Origin: CAWGOF01 sp963824225
Lineage (GTDB): Bacteria > Acidobacteriota > Polarisedimenticolia > Polarisedimenticolales > Polarisedimenticolaceae
Length of the DNA: 64,000 nt
NCBI GenBank assembly: GCA_963824225.1
Contig: CAWGOF010000003.1
Location: 2,108,001 to 2,172,000, forward strand
Direction of reading: 5' to 3'
The stretch's first letter is position 1; each line of letters begins with the position of its first letter. The notes beneath the pieces were generated by a model. The model saw only the letters and a program-made list of their open reading frames with translations, was not told the DNA's origin and did no database searches. Position numbers and translations under genes: made by a program. Shown here piece after piece: positions 7,947-15,323 of this stretch.

Positions 7947-9836
7947 TCAACCGCCGAGGAGCGCTTTGAGCTTCTTTTCGACTTCCTCATGGAGGTCGGG
8001 CGGAGCGCCGTACGACACGCTGGCGGTTCGACCCTGACGGTCGAAGACGAACAGAGTCGGCACGGCCGTGATATCCCCGAAAGCCTGGCCGGTTGCCGTA
8101 TCGGCGATCGCCCAGCGCAGGTCGGGATCGAGGGCGGTCGCGACCGCGCGCACATCCTGTTCCGGTGATTCGACGGCGATCGCGACGATGGCCAGACGAT
8201 CCCCGTGGACGCGCTTGAGTCGGCCCAACCAGTCGAGCGTGGAACGGCAAGGCGGGCACCAGGTGGCCCAGAACTCGACCAGCACGACGCGATCGTCGAG
8301 GTCCGCCGCGGTGATGGCCCGGCCCGAGAGATCGGACAGCGTGAAGGCGGGTAGGGACGAGACCCCCGCCGGCGCCGCCGTCTCGACGGCGCTCTCGCGG
8401 CGCGCGACGTCTTTCCTGCCGGCCAGCACGAGGTCGACCATGCGGATGAGATCGGCCTTGAAGCGCGCTTGGCTGTCGGCGTTCTTCCAGGGCGCGTACC
8501 GACCGGTCCCTTCCACGTCGCCGAAGTAGCCGAACTCGCGCGGGCTGGCGATCAGGACGTCATCGAGGAACACCGCCGGGTAGCCCTTCACGCCGAAGCG
8601 GTCCGCGAGCCGGGACGCACCGAGGTTCTCGCTGACGAAGGTGACTCGCCCGGGATATCTCGCTGCAACCTCTTGCGCCAGCAAACTTGCTGGGTCGGAG
8701 ATGTTTCACGTGTAGGGCCAGCGCACGAGAGTCATGCGGGCCGTCTTGCCGGATGACCCCTTGGAAGTGGCGACCGGCGCCGCAAAATAAGCCGGCATGA
8801 CCTGATCGAGGATGACCCGCGCGCTCCTCCATGCATCGGCGGTCGGAGCGGAGCCATCGGGATTCGCGACCTGCGACGCGGCACGCTCGAGGAAGAGCTG
8901 AGCGAGCGACTCGTCGCGCTTCGACGCATCGATCGACACATCGAAAAAGGCGCGAGCCGCGGCGAGATCCTCCCGCACCTCGGCCTGCGCCGGCTCGTCC
9001 AGCGGTGCGGCGTCCAGCATGGCGTAGTGTCGGACGGCCTCGAGGTACTGATACGCCGACCCGGCGTAGGACTGCGACGCGTCGAGCTCGAGACCGGCCT
9101 TCAGCGTCGAGTTGAGCGCGATGAACCGGTCGTGCAGGTCGATGGAGCGCGGGGGCACGAACGCGGCGGTGGCCTTCTCCTGCAGCCGCTGCAACTCCGG
9201 GAGCATGGAGCGCAGCGGGTAGCGCTCCACCTTGTCGCCGAACGTCAGCGAAGCGCACAGCGCGGCGAACTCCGCCTCACCGCGAGCCTGTCCCATGTAG
9301 AAGAGGCCGTCCTTCGGCCCCGTCGCGACGGCGAAGCCGCGCGCGCCTTCGAGCAGCGGACCGATCCGTCCCTCGGCCGTTTCCGCCAGGGCCCGGATCG
9401 CGGCGCGCGAGCGGCGCCAGCGCCGGTCGCCTTGGGCACGACCGCCGGTCTCCAGTGTCCGGCTCGCCTCGGCCCATTCCGACTCGAACGCCGGGAGCCC
9501 GGTTGCCACCGTCGCCTCTTTCTCCGACGCGAACCGGGCCCCGTGGATCATGCCCTCCGCGCGCCGGAGCGCCTCGAGGCTCAGATAGAGCCGCCCGGCG
9601 TCGAGCGCGTCGGCGGATGCATCGAGCGCGCCGCCGACCGAGGAGGCGAGCCCCTCCCCGCCGGCGCCCTCGATCGGTTTCTCTTCCAGGGAGTGGCGAA
9701 GGCTTGCGATCTCCGCGCGAACGCGCGCGACCGGATCCGCACCGTCCGCTGCGTGAAGAGCGCCGGCGAGCGCGCTCGCCAGGACGATGGAGAGGGCGAC
9801 GACGGTGCCACGGGTCGTTCGAGTCGTTACGGCCAC
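7947..9836 (-). CDS. Candidate selenoprotein: exported protein with Sec-containing thioredoxin fold and TlpA-like domain
   Basis: One frame runs from the GTG at 9836 to the stop at 7947, broken only by TGA at 8706-8708 (codon 377 of 629). Before it: a signal peptide (VVALSIVLASALAGALHA) and ~320 helical residues of no known family, then the strand 'KTARMTLVRWPYT'. After it: 'NISDPASLLAQEVAARYPG', strand 'RVTFVSEN' and 'GYPAVFLDD' with a cis-proline. Together these make one complete thioredoxin fold whose first active-site position is the TGA, giving U-N-I-S. A second thioredoxin domain follows with WCPPC (Cys527, Cys530). A hairpin sits at the right distance for selenocysteine insertion. The protein would act in the periplasm as a redox enzyme. 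Alternative: two separate genes, the second starting at a TTG (8684); that would leave the first domain without its strand 1 and active site. Confidence 0.72.
8678..8693 (-). promoter_or_regulatory. Putative bacterial SECIS hairpin
   Basis: In the mRNA, 13-28 nt after the UGA, CCAGCA and UGCUGG form a perfect 6-bp stem around the loop AGUU. The loop G is nt 20 after the UGA and is followed by U. Published bacterial SECIS rules ask for a short apical loop with a G among the first two bases, about 16-37 nt from the UGA, so this fits. It would bind SelB. Confidence 0.65.
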
Positions 9837-9912
9837 GCCGCGGTTTACGGCGGCCACCGGAAAATGTTCGCTACGGCCGGTCTGGACAGGAGCAAGCTTG
9901 ACTGCGAACACA

Positions 9913-9942
9913 TGCATTCGTATGATTCATGATGTGAATGCA
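9913..9942 (+). promoter_or_regulatory. Palindromic operator upstream of toxin-antitoxin pair
   Basis: TGCATTC at 9913-9919 is repeated inverted as GAATGCA at 9936-9942, and the inner ATGATTCAT at 9922-9930 is itself palindromic. It ends just before the antitoxin ribosome-binding site. Such operators are bound by ribbon-helix-helix antitoxins to repress their own operon. Confidence 0.6.
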
Positions 9943-9952
9943 TGGAGGTTCC

Positions 9953-10204
9953 GTGCGCCACCTCACGGTTCGTAACGTCCCCCTCGACCTCGGGCGCGCG
10001 TTGGCCCGCGAGCGCCAGAAGCGCGGCACCTCGCTGAACCAGACGGTGCTCGATCTGCTCCGTGAGGGCCTCGGCGTCGGGGTCGGGTTTTCGAAGAGCA
10101 ACGGCCTGGCCAAGCTCGCTGGGAACTGGAGCGAAGCCGACCTGCAAGAATTCGAGGCGAGCATCGCCGTGACCGAGCAGGTCGACAAGGAACTCTGGCG
10201 CTGA
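9953..10204 (+). CDS. FitA/VapB-type antitoxin
   Basis: 83 residues from the GTG at 9953, which has GGAGG (9944-9948) at good spacing; an ATG at 9938 lacks one. The N-terminus 'VRHLTVRNVPLDLGRALARE' with 'GTSLNQTVLDLLREGL' is a ribbon-helix-helix DNA-binding domain; the tail 'WSEADLQEFEASIA' is the toxin-wrapping segment. It overlaps the PIN-domain toxin downstream, and the palindrome at its promoter fits autoregulation. Confidence 0.85.
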   Translation: MRHLTVRNVPLDLGRALARERQKRGTSLNQTVLDLLREGLGVGVGFSKSNGLAKLAGNWSEADLQEFEASIAVTEQVDKELWR

Positions 10205-10599
10205 GCCGTTACTGCCTGGACACCTCCGCGTACAGCCGCTTTCGCGTCGGCGAGCCTCGCGTGGTCGCGCTGCTCGATGCCGCCGACTGGATCGGCGTCC
10301 CGTCAATCGTACTCGGCGAGCTGTGGGCCGGGTTCCTCCAGGGCCAGCGCCCGGAGGCGAACGCGCGGGCGCTCCACGAGTTCCTCGACCACCCGCTCGT
10401 GCACGAGCTGTCGGTCGATGGCGACGTGGCGAGGATCTATGGTGAGATCCTGGCCGAGTTGCGCACGAAGGGAACGCCGCTGCCCACGAACGACATGTGG
10501 ATCGCAGCGACGGCGGCCCGCGCGGGCGTCAGCGTCCTGACGTTCGACGAGCACTTCCGCAGCATCCCACGTGTTGGAACGGTGCTGCTGAGCGCCTAG
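10201..10599 (+). CDS. PIN-domain ribonuclease toxin (VapC/FitB-like)
   Basis: 132 residues. The PIN core is clear: YCLDTSAYSRF (first catalytic Asp), GELWAGF (Glu), 'PTNDMWIAATA' (Asp) and 'LTFDEHF'. The essential first Asp lies upstream of the first GTG (10261), so translation must start earlier. The only candidate is a CTG at 10201 that overlaps the antitoxin stop as CTGA and has AAGGA ten bases before it. It is a Mg2+-dependent RNase expected to cleave tRNA or rRNA when freed from its antitoxin. Confidence 0.85.
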   Translation: MSRYCLDTSAYSRFRVGEPRVVALLDAADWIGVPSIVLGELWAGFLQGQRPEANARALHEFLDHPLVHELSVDGDVARIYGEILAELRTKGTPLPTNDMWIAATAARAGVSVLTFDEHFRSIPRVGTVLLSA

Positions 10600-10677
10600 T
10601 CCCGCGGGGGATCGTAGGAGCAAGTCAAGCTGGCGTAGCGGAGTCCCGTAGTCCTCGAGGATGCGATTCGGCTACTC

Positions 10678-11163
10678 CTAGGAGCGCCCGTCGCGCTCCT
10701 CCTGCAGAGCCTCGAGCTCCGCGATGGCCTCGAGATCCCTCGGCCGCCCAGCGGCACGCTTGACACGAATCAGCGTCGGGAGGTCGAGGCATTTGCAGAG
10801 ATGACCGAAGAACTCGAGCTCCACGGTGTGGTCTACGAGTTGCTGGAATCGTCCTCCGCCCGTGATCTCTCCCAGCAGATCGATGTCGCCGATCGTGGTT
10901 GTCAAGGTGAAGTTGAGGCCGCGCTCGAGTGTGGCCGGGCTCCATTCGAACGGCAGACCGCGGGGCGCGCCCCGCAGGTAGGGATCGAACGGGGCGAGGG
11001 CTCGGGAGAGTCGCTGCAGATTGTCGCGCGAGCGTGAGTAGACGACGTCGATATCCTGGGTCAGCCGCGCCGATCCGTGCGCCGTCGCGGCGAGTCCACC
11101 GACGATGATGAACTCAACGCGCTCCTCGGCCAGGACGGCGACGAGCTTCTCGAAATCGGTCAT
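10678..11163 (-). CDS. Nucleotidyltransferase-fold protein (MNT/AbiEii-like)
   Basis: 161 residues. 'VEFIIVGGLAATAHGSARLTQ' followed by DIDVVYS is the minimal nucleotidyltransferase signature: a GG loop, then the D-x-D metal-binding pair at residues ~37-39. The C-terminus contains 'LDLPTLIRVKRAAGRPRDLE', typical of the family found in toxin-antitoxin and HEPN/MNT-like pairs. It overlaps by four bases (ATGA) with the small upstream gene, so the two are translationally coupled. Confidence 0.8.
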   Translation of the reverse strand: MTDFEKLVAVLAEERVEFIIVGGLAATAHGSARLTQDIDVVYSRSRDNLQRLSRALAPFDPYLRGAPRGLPFEWSPATLERGLNFTLTTTIGDIDLLGEITGGGRFQQLVDHTVELEFFGHLCKCLDLPTLIRVKRAAGRPRDLEAIAELEALQEERDGRS

Positions 11164-11345
11164 TGCGACGAGCGCGGCTCCCGCCCAGCTCGGCGCGCCT
11201 CCTCGGCTAGACGCTGAAGGCTCACAAGGTTCGCCAAGCGCTCGGCGACTGTGCGGGCCAGGTTCTGCCTCAGCAGGGTCCGGTCGATGCCTCGCTTGTA
11301 GGCCTCGATGACCGGATCCTTGTCGTCGGCTCGTCGGTCCGCCAT
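11160..11345 (-). CDS. Small partner of the nucleotidyltransferase
   Basis: 61 residues from the ATG at 11345 (MADRRADDKDPVIEAYKRG...). The sequence is charged and helical, 'GIDRTLLRQNLARTVAERLA' being the most regular part. It resembles the short proteins encoded before MNT-type nucleotidyltransferases, with which it overlaps (ATGA). I do not recognise a named family; a toxin-antitoxin-like pairing is inferred from the gene order. Confidence 0.65.
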   Translation of the reverse strand: MADRRADDKDPVIEAYKRGIDRTLLRQNLARTVAERLANLVSLQRLAEEARRAGREPRSSQ

Positions 11346-11355
11346 GGCGGTCCCT

Positions 11356-11487
11356 CTACCCGCGTCCACCGGTTAGCATAACCTGGTCATCGTCGTGCGT
11401 CGCGCGAAACACGGGCGAGTCGATGCGCCGTGCGTCGGGGAGCAACGCCTCCACGCGCCAGAGCACCGTCGCTCCCGCGGGCAGAGA
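11356..11487 (-). pseudogene. 3' remnant of a secreted or membrane protein
   Basis: The last 43 codons of a minus-strand frame read SLPAGATVLWRVEALLPDAR and then RIDSPVFRATHDDDQ before the stop. This 'YxWRVEA...SPVFR' pattern is the closing strands of a fibronectin-III-like domain common at the C-terminus of zinc-finger and FecR-like proteins. Upstream of ~11490 the frame loses all family resemblance and overlaps another remnant, so the 5' part is gone. Confidence 0.45.
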
Positions 11488-11493
11488 GGAGAG

Positions 11494-11712
11494 GGCCTCT
11501 TCCGGGACGCGGTCGCGAGCTTCGGCGTCGCCACCGTGCGGGCCGACGCGGGCTACGGGGCGATCCTCCCCGGCGACCTGCTCACTGCCTCTCCCACGCC
11601 CGGCCACGCGATGCGCGCGTTCGAGACGTTGCCGGGGACGCTCGTGGGCAAAGCGCTCGACGGACTCGACGCCGGTACGGGGACGATCCGGATCGTCGTC
11701 CTGCTCCGCTGA
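11494..11712 (+). pseudogene. 3' remnant of a large surface protein
   Basis: Seventy-two codons read GLFRDAVASFGVATVRADAG, then YGAILPGDLLTASPTPGHAM and 'GTLVGKALDGLDAGTGTIRI' before the stop. This is a C-terminal module I know from long repeat-containing surface proteins ('GDLLTxSPTPGHAM...GKAL'). No start or upstream domain remains; it abuts the opposite-strand remnant at ~11490, suggesting a rearrangement joined two broken genes tail to head. Confidence 0.45.
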
Positions 11713-11720
11713 GACCGGAG

Positions 11721-13052
11721 CTACGGCGCGCAATCGCCCAGTGACGCTCGGCGCGAAAGACCGCCGCTCGATTGGCCATAGTCGGCCGCTCCGACGAGCC
11801 GGGCCAGAAAGAAGAGTGCCTCCCCGGGGAGCGGCTCGGGCGGATCGATATCGGACAGCGAGATATCGGCGCCGTCGATCAGGCATTCCACCTCTCCCAG
11901 ATCGATGGTTCCGTTCGCCTCTAGTAGCGTCCCCAAGCGGCCCGCGACCAGGTCACCGATGACGGCGGGCCCGGTTTGGAGCGGGCAGGGCCCTTCGAGG
12001 AGCTCCAGATTCTCGACCCCCGCGCGCGTGTCGACGCAGAGGGGCGATCCGCCGCCGTAGAACCTCCTGACGCCGTCCTCCGTTGCCGCGTAAGCGACGC
12101 CGAGCCGGCTCGCATCGGCCGCGAGATCAAGAACGTAATGAGGTGCGAGCGCGCCCGTGATCGCCGTCCAGGTCTGCCCGACGTCGCGGCTGACGAACGC
12201 GAAGCCTCCGCCTCCGTTGGGCGAGCCGCCCGCGTAGACGCGCGAGGGATCCCCTCCATCCCATCCGAGACGGAAGCGCGCCGGCGCCGTCAGAACCTCC
12301 TGAAAGGAGGCTCCGTGGTTCGTCGTGCGCAGGACGAACCCTTCGTGGCCCGTCAGGCAGGTTCCGTCCAGCTCCGGGTGAGTCGAAATATCCGAGGTCT
12401 GGTTGTCGCCGAGCGCGCCCGGTCCCGAGAGCGAGTCCCAGACCTCGTTCCACGTCGCGCCGCCGTCACGCGAGATCACCGTGAAGCCGACGAAGATGAC
12501 CGTCTCGCCGCCGCCCCAGACCGTGTTGGGATCGGTGACCGAGAGATCCAGACTCACGCCGGCCTGGGAATCGAAGACGCTGGCCCACGATCGGCCCAGA
12601 TCGTCCGACCGCCAGATCGATCCCCCATGCGCGTAGACGGTCGGCGATCCCGGCACACCGCTCAGCGCCTGGATCGACCCGCTGAGACCTGCGTCAGCGC
12701 GCTGCCAGCTCGCGCCGGCGTTCTGCGTCCGGTAGACGACACCGGGCAAGGGACCGCCCGGAGCGATCGCCGCAACGAGGATGTTCGGCTGGGCCGGATC
12801 GATCCATACAGCCGAAACCGTGGTGCCCGCAGGGCCCAACGGACGCCACGACTGCAGGGACGAGGAGAGATCCCTGCAGAAGAGACCCGATCCTGTCGTC
12901 CCGGCACAGACGAGATCTGGAGCGACGGCGAGGCAATTCACCATGACGCCACCCAGCCCGTACTCCCTCCACCCGGGAGCGGGCGCAGCGGAAAGCACGC
13001 CGGTGCAGGCGCTCAGAAGCACGAAGGATCGCGCGAGATCCTGTCCGCTCAT
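11721..13052 (-). CDS. Secreted BNR/sortilin-like beta-propeller protein
   Basis: 443 residues with an N-terminal signal segment (FVLLSACTGVLSAAPAPG). Several BNR/Asp-box repeats are visible: 'SIWRSDDLGRSWASVF', 'TVISRDGGATWNEVW', 'LRTTNHGASFQEVL' and 'FAFVSRDVGQTWTAI', spaced ~50-60 residues as in a propeller. The C-terminal ~100 residues are Asp/Glu-rich with a few cysteines and no clear family. No sialidase catalytic arginine triad is evident, so an enzyme role is unlikely; it is probably an extracellular binding protein. Confidence 0.75.
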   Translation of the reverse strand: MSGQDLARSFVLLSACTGVLSAAPAPGWREYGLGGVMVNCLAVAPDLVCAGTTGSGLFCRDLSSSLQSWRPLGPAGTTVSAVWIDPAQPNILVAAIAPGGPLPGVVYRTQNAGASWQRADAGLSGSIQALSGVPGSPTVYAHGGSIWRSDDLGRSWASVFDSQAGVSLDLSVTDPNTVWGGGETVIFVGFTVISRDGGATWNEVWDSLSGPGALGDNQTSDISTHPELDGTCLTGHEGFVLRTTNHGASFQEVLTAPARFRLGWDGGDPSRVYAGGSPNGGGGFAFVSRDVGQTWTAITGALAPHYVLDLAADASRLGVAYAATEDGVRRFYGGGSPLCVDTRAGVENLELLEGPCPLQTGPAVIGDLVAGRLGTLLEANGTIDLGEVECLIDGADISLSDIDPPEPLPGEALFFLARLVGAADYGQSSGGLSRRASLGDCAP

Positions 13053-13205
13053 GTCCGATTCTACGGCGATCGTGAGGCGCCTGCAGCGTTAGGAGCGTAG
13101 CCGGCTCGTGAAATCTCCGTGCCACGTGCGCGCGGCGTTTGCCGCCTGCAGTCATGCGGACGATCATCGTAAGCGAGGGGTATTTTCACGAAGGAGACAG
13201 CGAAG

Positions 13206-13619
13206 ATGAAGACACAAGAGAAAAAGATGACGCTCAAGGACAACCAGACGTTCAGCAGCTTCTCCGTGGACGATCTGGCCAAGGCCAAGACGTTCTACCG
13301 CGATACGCTGGGCCTCGACGTGAGCGAAGAGAACGGGATGGGGCTCGAGCTGCGCCTGGCCCGAGGTCCCCGCGTCTTCGTCTATCCCAAGAAGGACCAC
13401 CGGCCGGCGACCTTCACTGTATTGAACTTCGTCGTGAACGACATCGACGCGGCCGTGGACGGACTGACGGCCGCCGGGGTGCGGTTCGAGCACTACGAAG
13501 GTGACATCGCAACCGACGCAAAGGGGGTGCACCGGAGCCGCTCCAAGGGACACGGCCCGGACATCGCATGGTTCAAGGACGCCGCCGGCAACGTCTTGTC
13601 GGTGCTGCAGGAGCAATAG
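13206..13619 (+). CDS. VOC-family (glyoxalase-like) protein
   Basis: 137 residues; GGAG precedes the ATG at 13206. A single VOC unit pair is seen: 'TFSSFSVDDLAKAKTFYRDT' opens the fold, 'TFTVLNFVVNDIDAAVDGLT' starts the second half, and 'GPDIAWFKDAAGNVLSVLQ' supplies the C-terminal metal-site strand. It is a stand-alone member of the antibiotic-resistance/dioxygenase superfamily of unknown substrate, with no operon partner. Confidence 0.85.
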   Translation: MKTQEKKMTLKDNQTFSSFSVDDLAKAKTFYRDTLGLDVSEENGMGLELRLARGPRVFVYPKKDHRPATFTVLNFVVNDIDAAVDGLTAAGVRFEHYEGDIATDAKGVHRSRSKGHGPDIAWFKDAAGNVLSVLQEQ

Positions 13620-13730
13620 GGAAGCCGGGCCCGGCTGGGAAGAGACTCTGCGCCACCTTGCGGAACAGTTTCTCGAAACCAATCGGGACTGTCCCCCACA
13701 GGGCCGGCGCGGCGCCCGTAAGATGGCGCC

Positions 13731-15242
13731 ATGACAACTTTACGGCTTGGGCTTCGCCGCCTCAGATGCGTGATCCCGGTCGCCGTGTTCGTTGCCGCGA
13801 GCTTGGCGATCTCCGCGGCTCCGCCCACCTTTTCCACACAGCGGGTCATCATTACGTCCGCCGCTACGAATCCGTTCGACATCCGCACGGGGGACATCGA
13901 CCAGGACGGGGACATGGACGTCTACACGGCCAACTACGGCGGCAGGGTCGCCTGGTACGAGAACGACGGCGGCAATCCGCCGGGTCCGTGGGTGGAGCAC
14001 ATCGTCCACGGTGCTTCCGACGGGGCCGTTTCGGCCTTCGCCGTTCGGGTGGACGGCGACGCGGACATCGATTTCTTCAGCGCGGCGTTCAACCTGGACG
14101 AGATCGCGTGGCACAGGAACGACGGCAATGCGCAGACCTGGAACAAGATTCCGATCACGTTCACGTGCCGCCTGTGTTCGGACGTGTGGGCGGCGGACCT
14201 GGACGCCGACGGCGACAACGATGCCATCTCCATCTCGGGCTTCGACGGCAAGGTCGACTGGTACGAGAACACCGGCGTCTCCTGGGTGCTCCGGCCGATC
14301 GCGGTCGCCATCGCCGAGGGCGTTGAAGCCGCCGACCTCGACCAGGACGGGGATCTCGACGTCGTCGCCGGTCTCTCCTGGTACGAGAGCGACGGCGGCT
14401 CCCCGCCGACGTTCCAGCCGCGCGCCCTCCCTGCCCTCCCGAACCAGCTGGTCAACCGGACCGCCGTCCTGGACGTGGACCGTGACGGCGATCCCGACAT
14501 CCTCACGGCGGGCGCAGCGGGTGACCGGATCGACTGGTTCGAGAACGATGGCGCCTTGCCGCCCCACTGGACCGCGCATGTCGTCTCGACGACGGCGGAT
14601 ACCCCAACGAGCGTCTATGCCGCGGACCTGGACGGTGATGCCGACGTGGACGTCCTGTCCTCTTTGGCCGGGGAGGACACGATCGCGTGGTATGAGAACG
14701 ATGGTGCCTCGCCTCCGTCCTGGACCGAGCACGCGATCTCCACGACTGCCTTTGGCGCCCGTTCCGTCTTCGCGGCGGATCTGGAGGAAGACGGAGACAT
14801 GGACGTCGTCTCGGCCTCCCAGTGGGACGCCAGGGTCGTCTGGCACGTGAACGAGTCCAACTATCTCGACGCGGACCACGACGGCATGCGCGACGAGCTC
14901 GACTGCGCTCCCGGCGACGGGACGGCGTTCGCCGTCCCCCGCGAGGTGAGTGGCGCGCGGTTCCGTTCCGGCACGCTGCTGGAGTGGAATAGCGCCGTCG
15001 TCGGGTCAGGGAGCGGCGCCCGCTACGACGTCATGCGAGGGATGCTGTCGCAGCTGCCGGGGCCGGGCTCCGCAGAAACCTGCCTGGCGAACGACGCGAC
15101 CGCGAGGACGCTGACCGACGGAACGATCCCTGAGCTGGGGACGGGCTTCTACTACCTCGTCCGTGCGTCGAACCCCTGCGGAGTCGGCAGCTTCGGCGCA
15201 GACTCCTCCGGCGTTCCGCACGACACGGGAGCATGCCCCTGA
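13731..15242 (+). CDS. Secreted FG-GAP/VCBS-repeat protein
   Basis: 503 residues with an N-terminal signal peptide (VIPVAVFVAASLAISAAPP). About seven repeats of ~48 residues follow, each with an Asp-rich loop and an aromatic strand, for example 'DIDQDGDMDVYTANYGG' then VAWYENDGG, and 'DLDGDADVDVLSSLAGEDTI'. These are integrin-alpha-like FG-GAP (VCBS) blades that bind calcium and build a seven-bladed propeller. The C-terminal ~120 residues carry a 'DADHDGMRDELDCAPGDGT' thrombospondin-3-type calcium loop and a fibronectin-like end. It is a surface or secreted binding protein; the ligand is unknown. Confidence 0.85.
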   Translation: MTTLRLGLRRLRCVIPVAVFVAASLAISAAPPTFSTQRVIITSAATNPFDIRTGDIDQDGDMDVYTANYGGRVAWYENDGGNPPGPWVEHIVHGASDGAVSAFAVRVDGDADIDFFSAAFNLDEIAWHRNDGNAQTWNKIPITFTCRLCSDVWAADLDADGDNDAISISGFDGKVDWYENTGVSWVLRPIAVAIAEGVEAADLDQDGDLDVVAGLSWYESDGGSPPTFQPRALPALPNQLVNRTAVLDVDRDGDPDILTAGAAGDRIDWFENDGALPPHWTAHVVSTTADTPTSVYAADLDGDADVDVLSSLAGEDTIAWYENDGASPPSWTEHAISTTAFGARSVFAADLEEDGDMDVVSASQWDARVVWHVNESNYLDADHDGMRDELDCAPGDGTAFAVPREVSGARFRSGTLLEWNSAVVGSGSGARYDVMRGMLSQLPGPGSAETCLANDATARTLTDGTIPELGTGFYYLVRASNPCGVGSFGADSSGVPHDTGACP

Positions 15243-15249
15243 GAGGAAA

Positions 15250-15269
15250 AGCTGGTGGAGGCGGCGGGA
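15250..15269 (+). repeat. 20-nt exact copy of the ssrA 3' junction sequence
   Basis: The twenty bases AGCTGGTGGAGGCGGCGGGA here are identical to 37731-37750, i.e. the tmRNA acceptor end plus three bases beyond its CCA. It coincides with the left arm of a terminator hairpin. It could be an extra attachment-site copy or a coincidence favoured by the GC-rich hairpin. Confidence 0.4.
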
Positions 15270-15290
15270 GACCGTTCCCCCCGCCTCCAC
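15255..15290. terminator. Bidirectional terminator-like hairpin between convergent genes
   Basis: GTGGAGGCGG (15255-15264) pairs perfectly with CCGCCTCCAC (15281-15290) around a 16-nt loop. It sits 13 bases after the FG-GAP gene stop and 34 bases after the convergent PKD gene stop, the natural place for a shared terminator. No long U tract follows on either side. Confidence 0.55.
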
Positions 15291-15323
15291 GAGCCGTTGA
15301 AGGACGTCGCCGAAATGGGTTCC

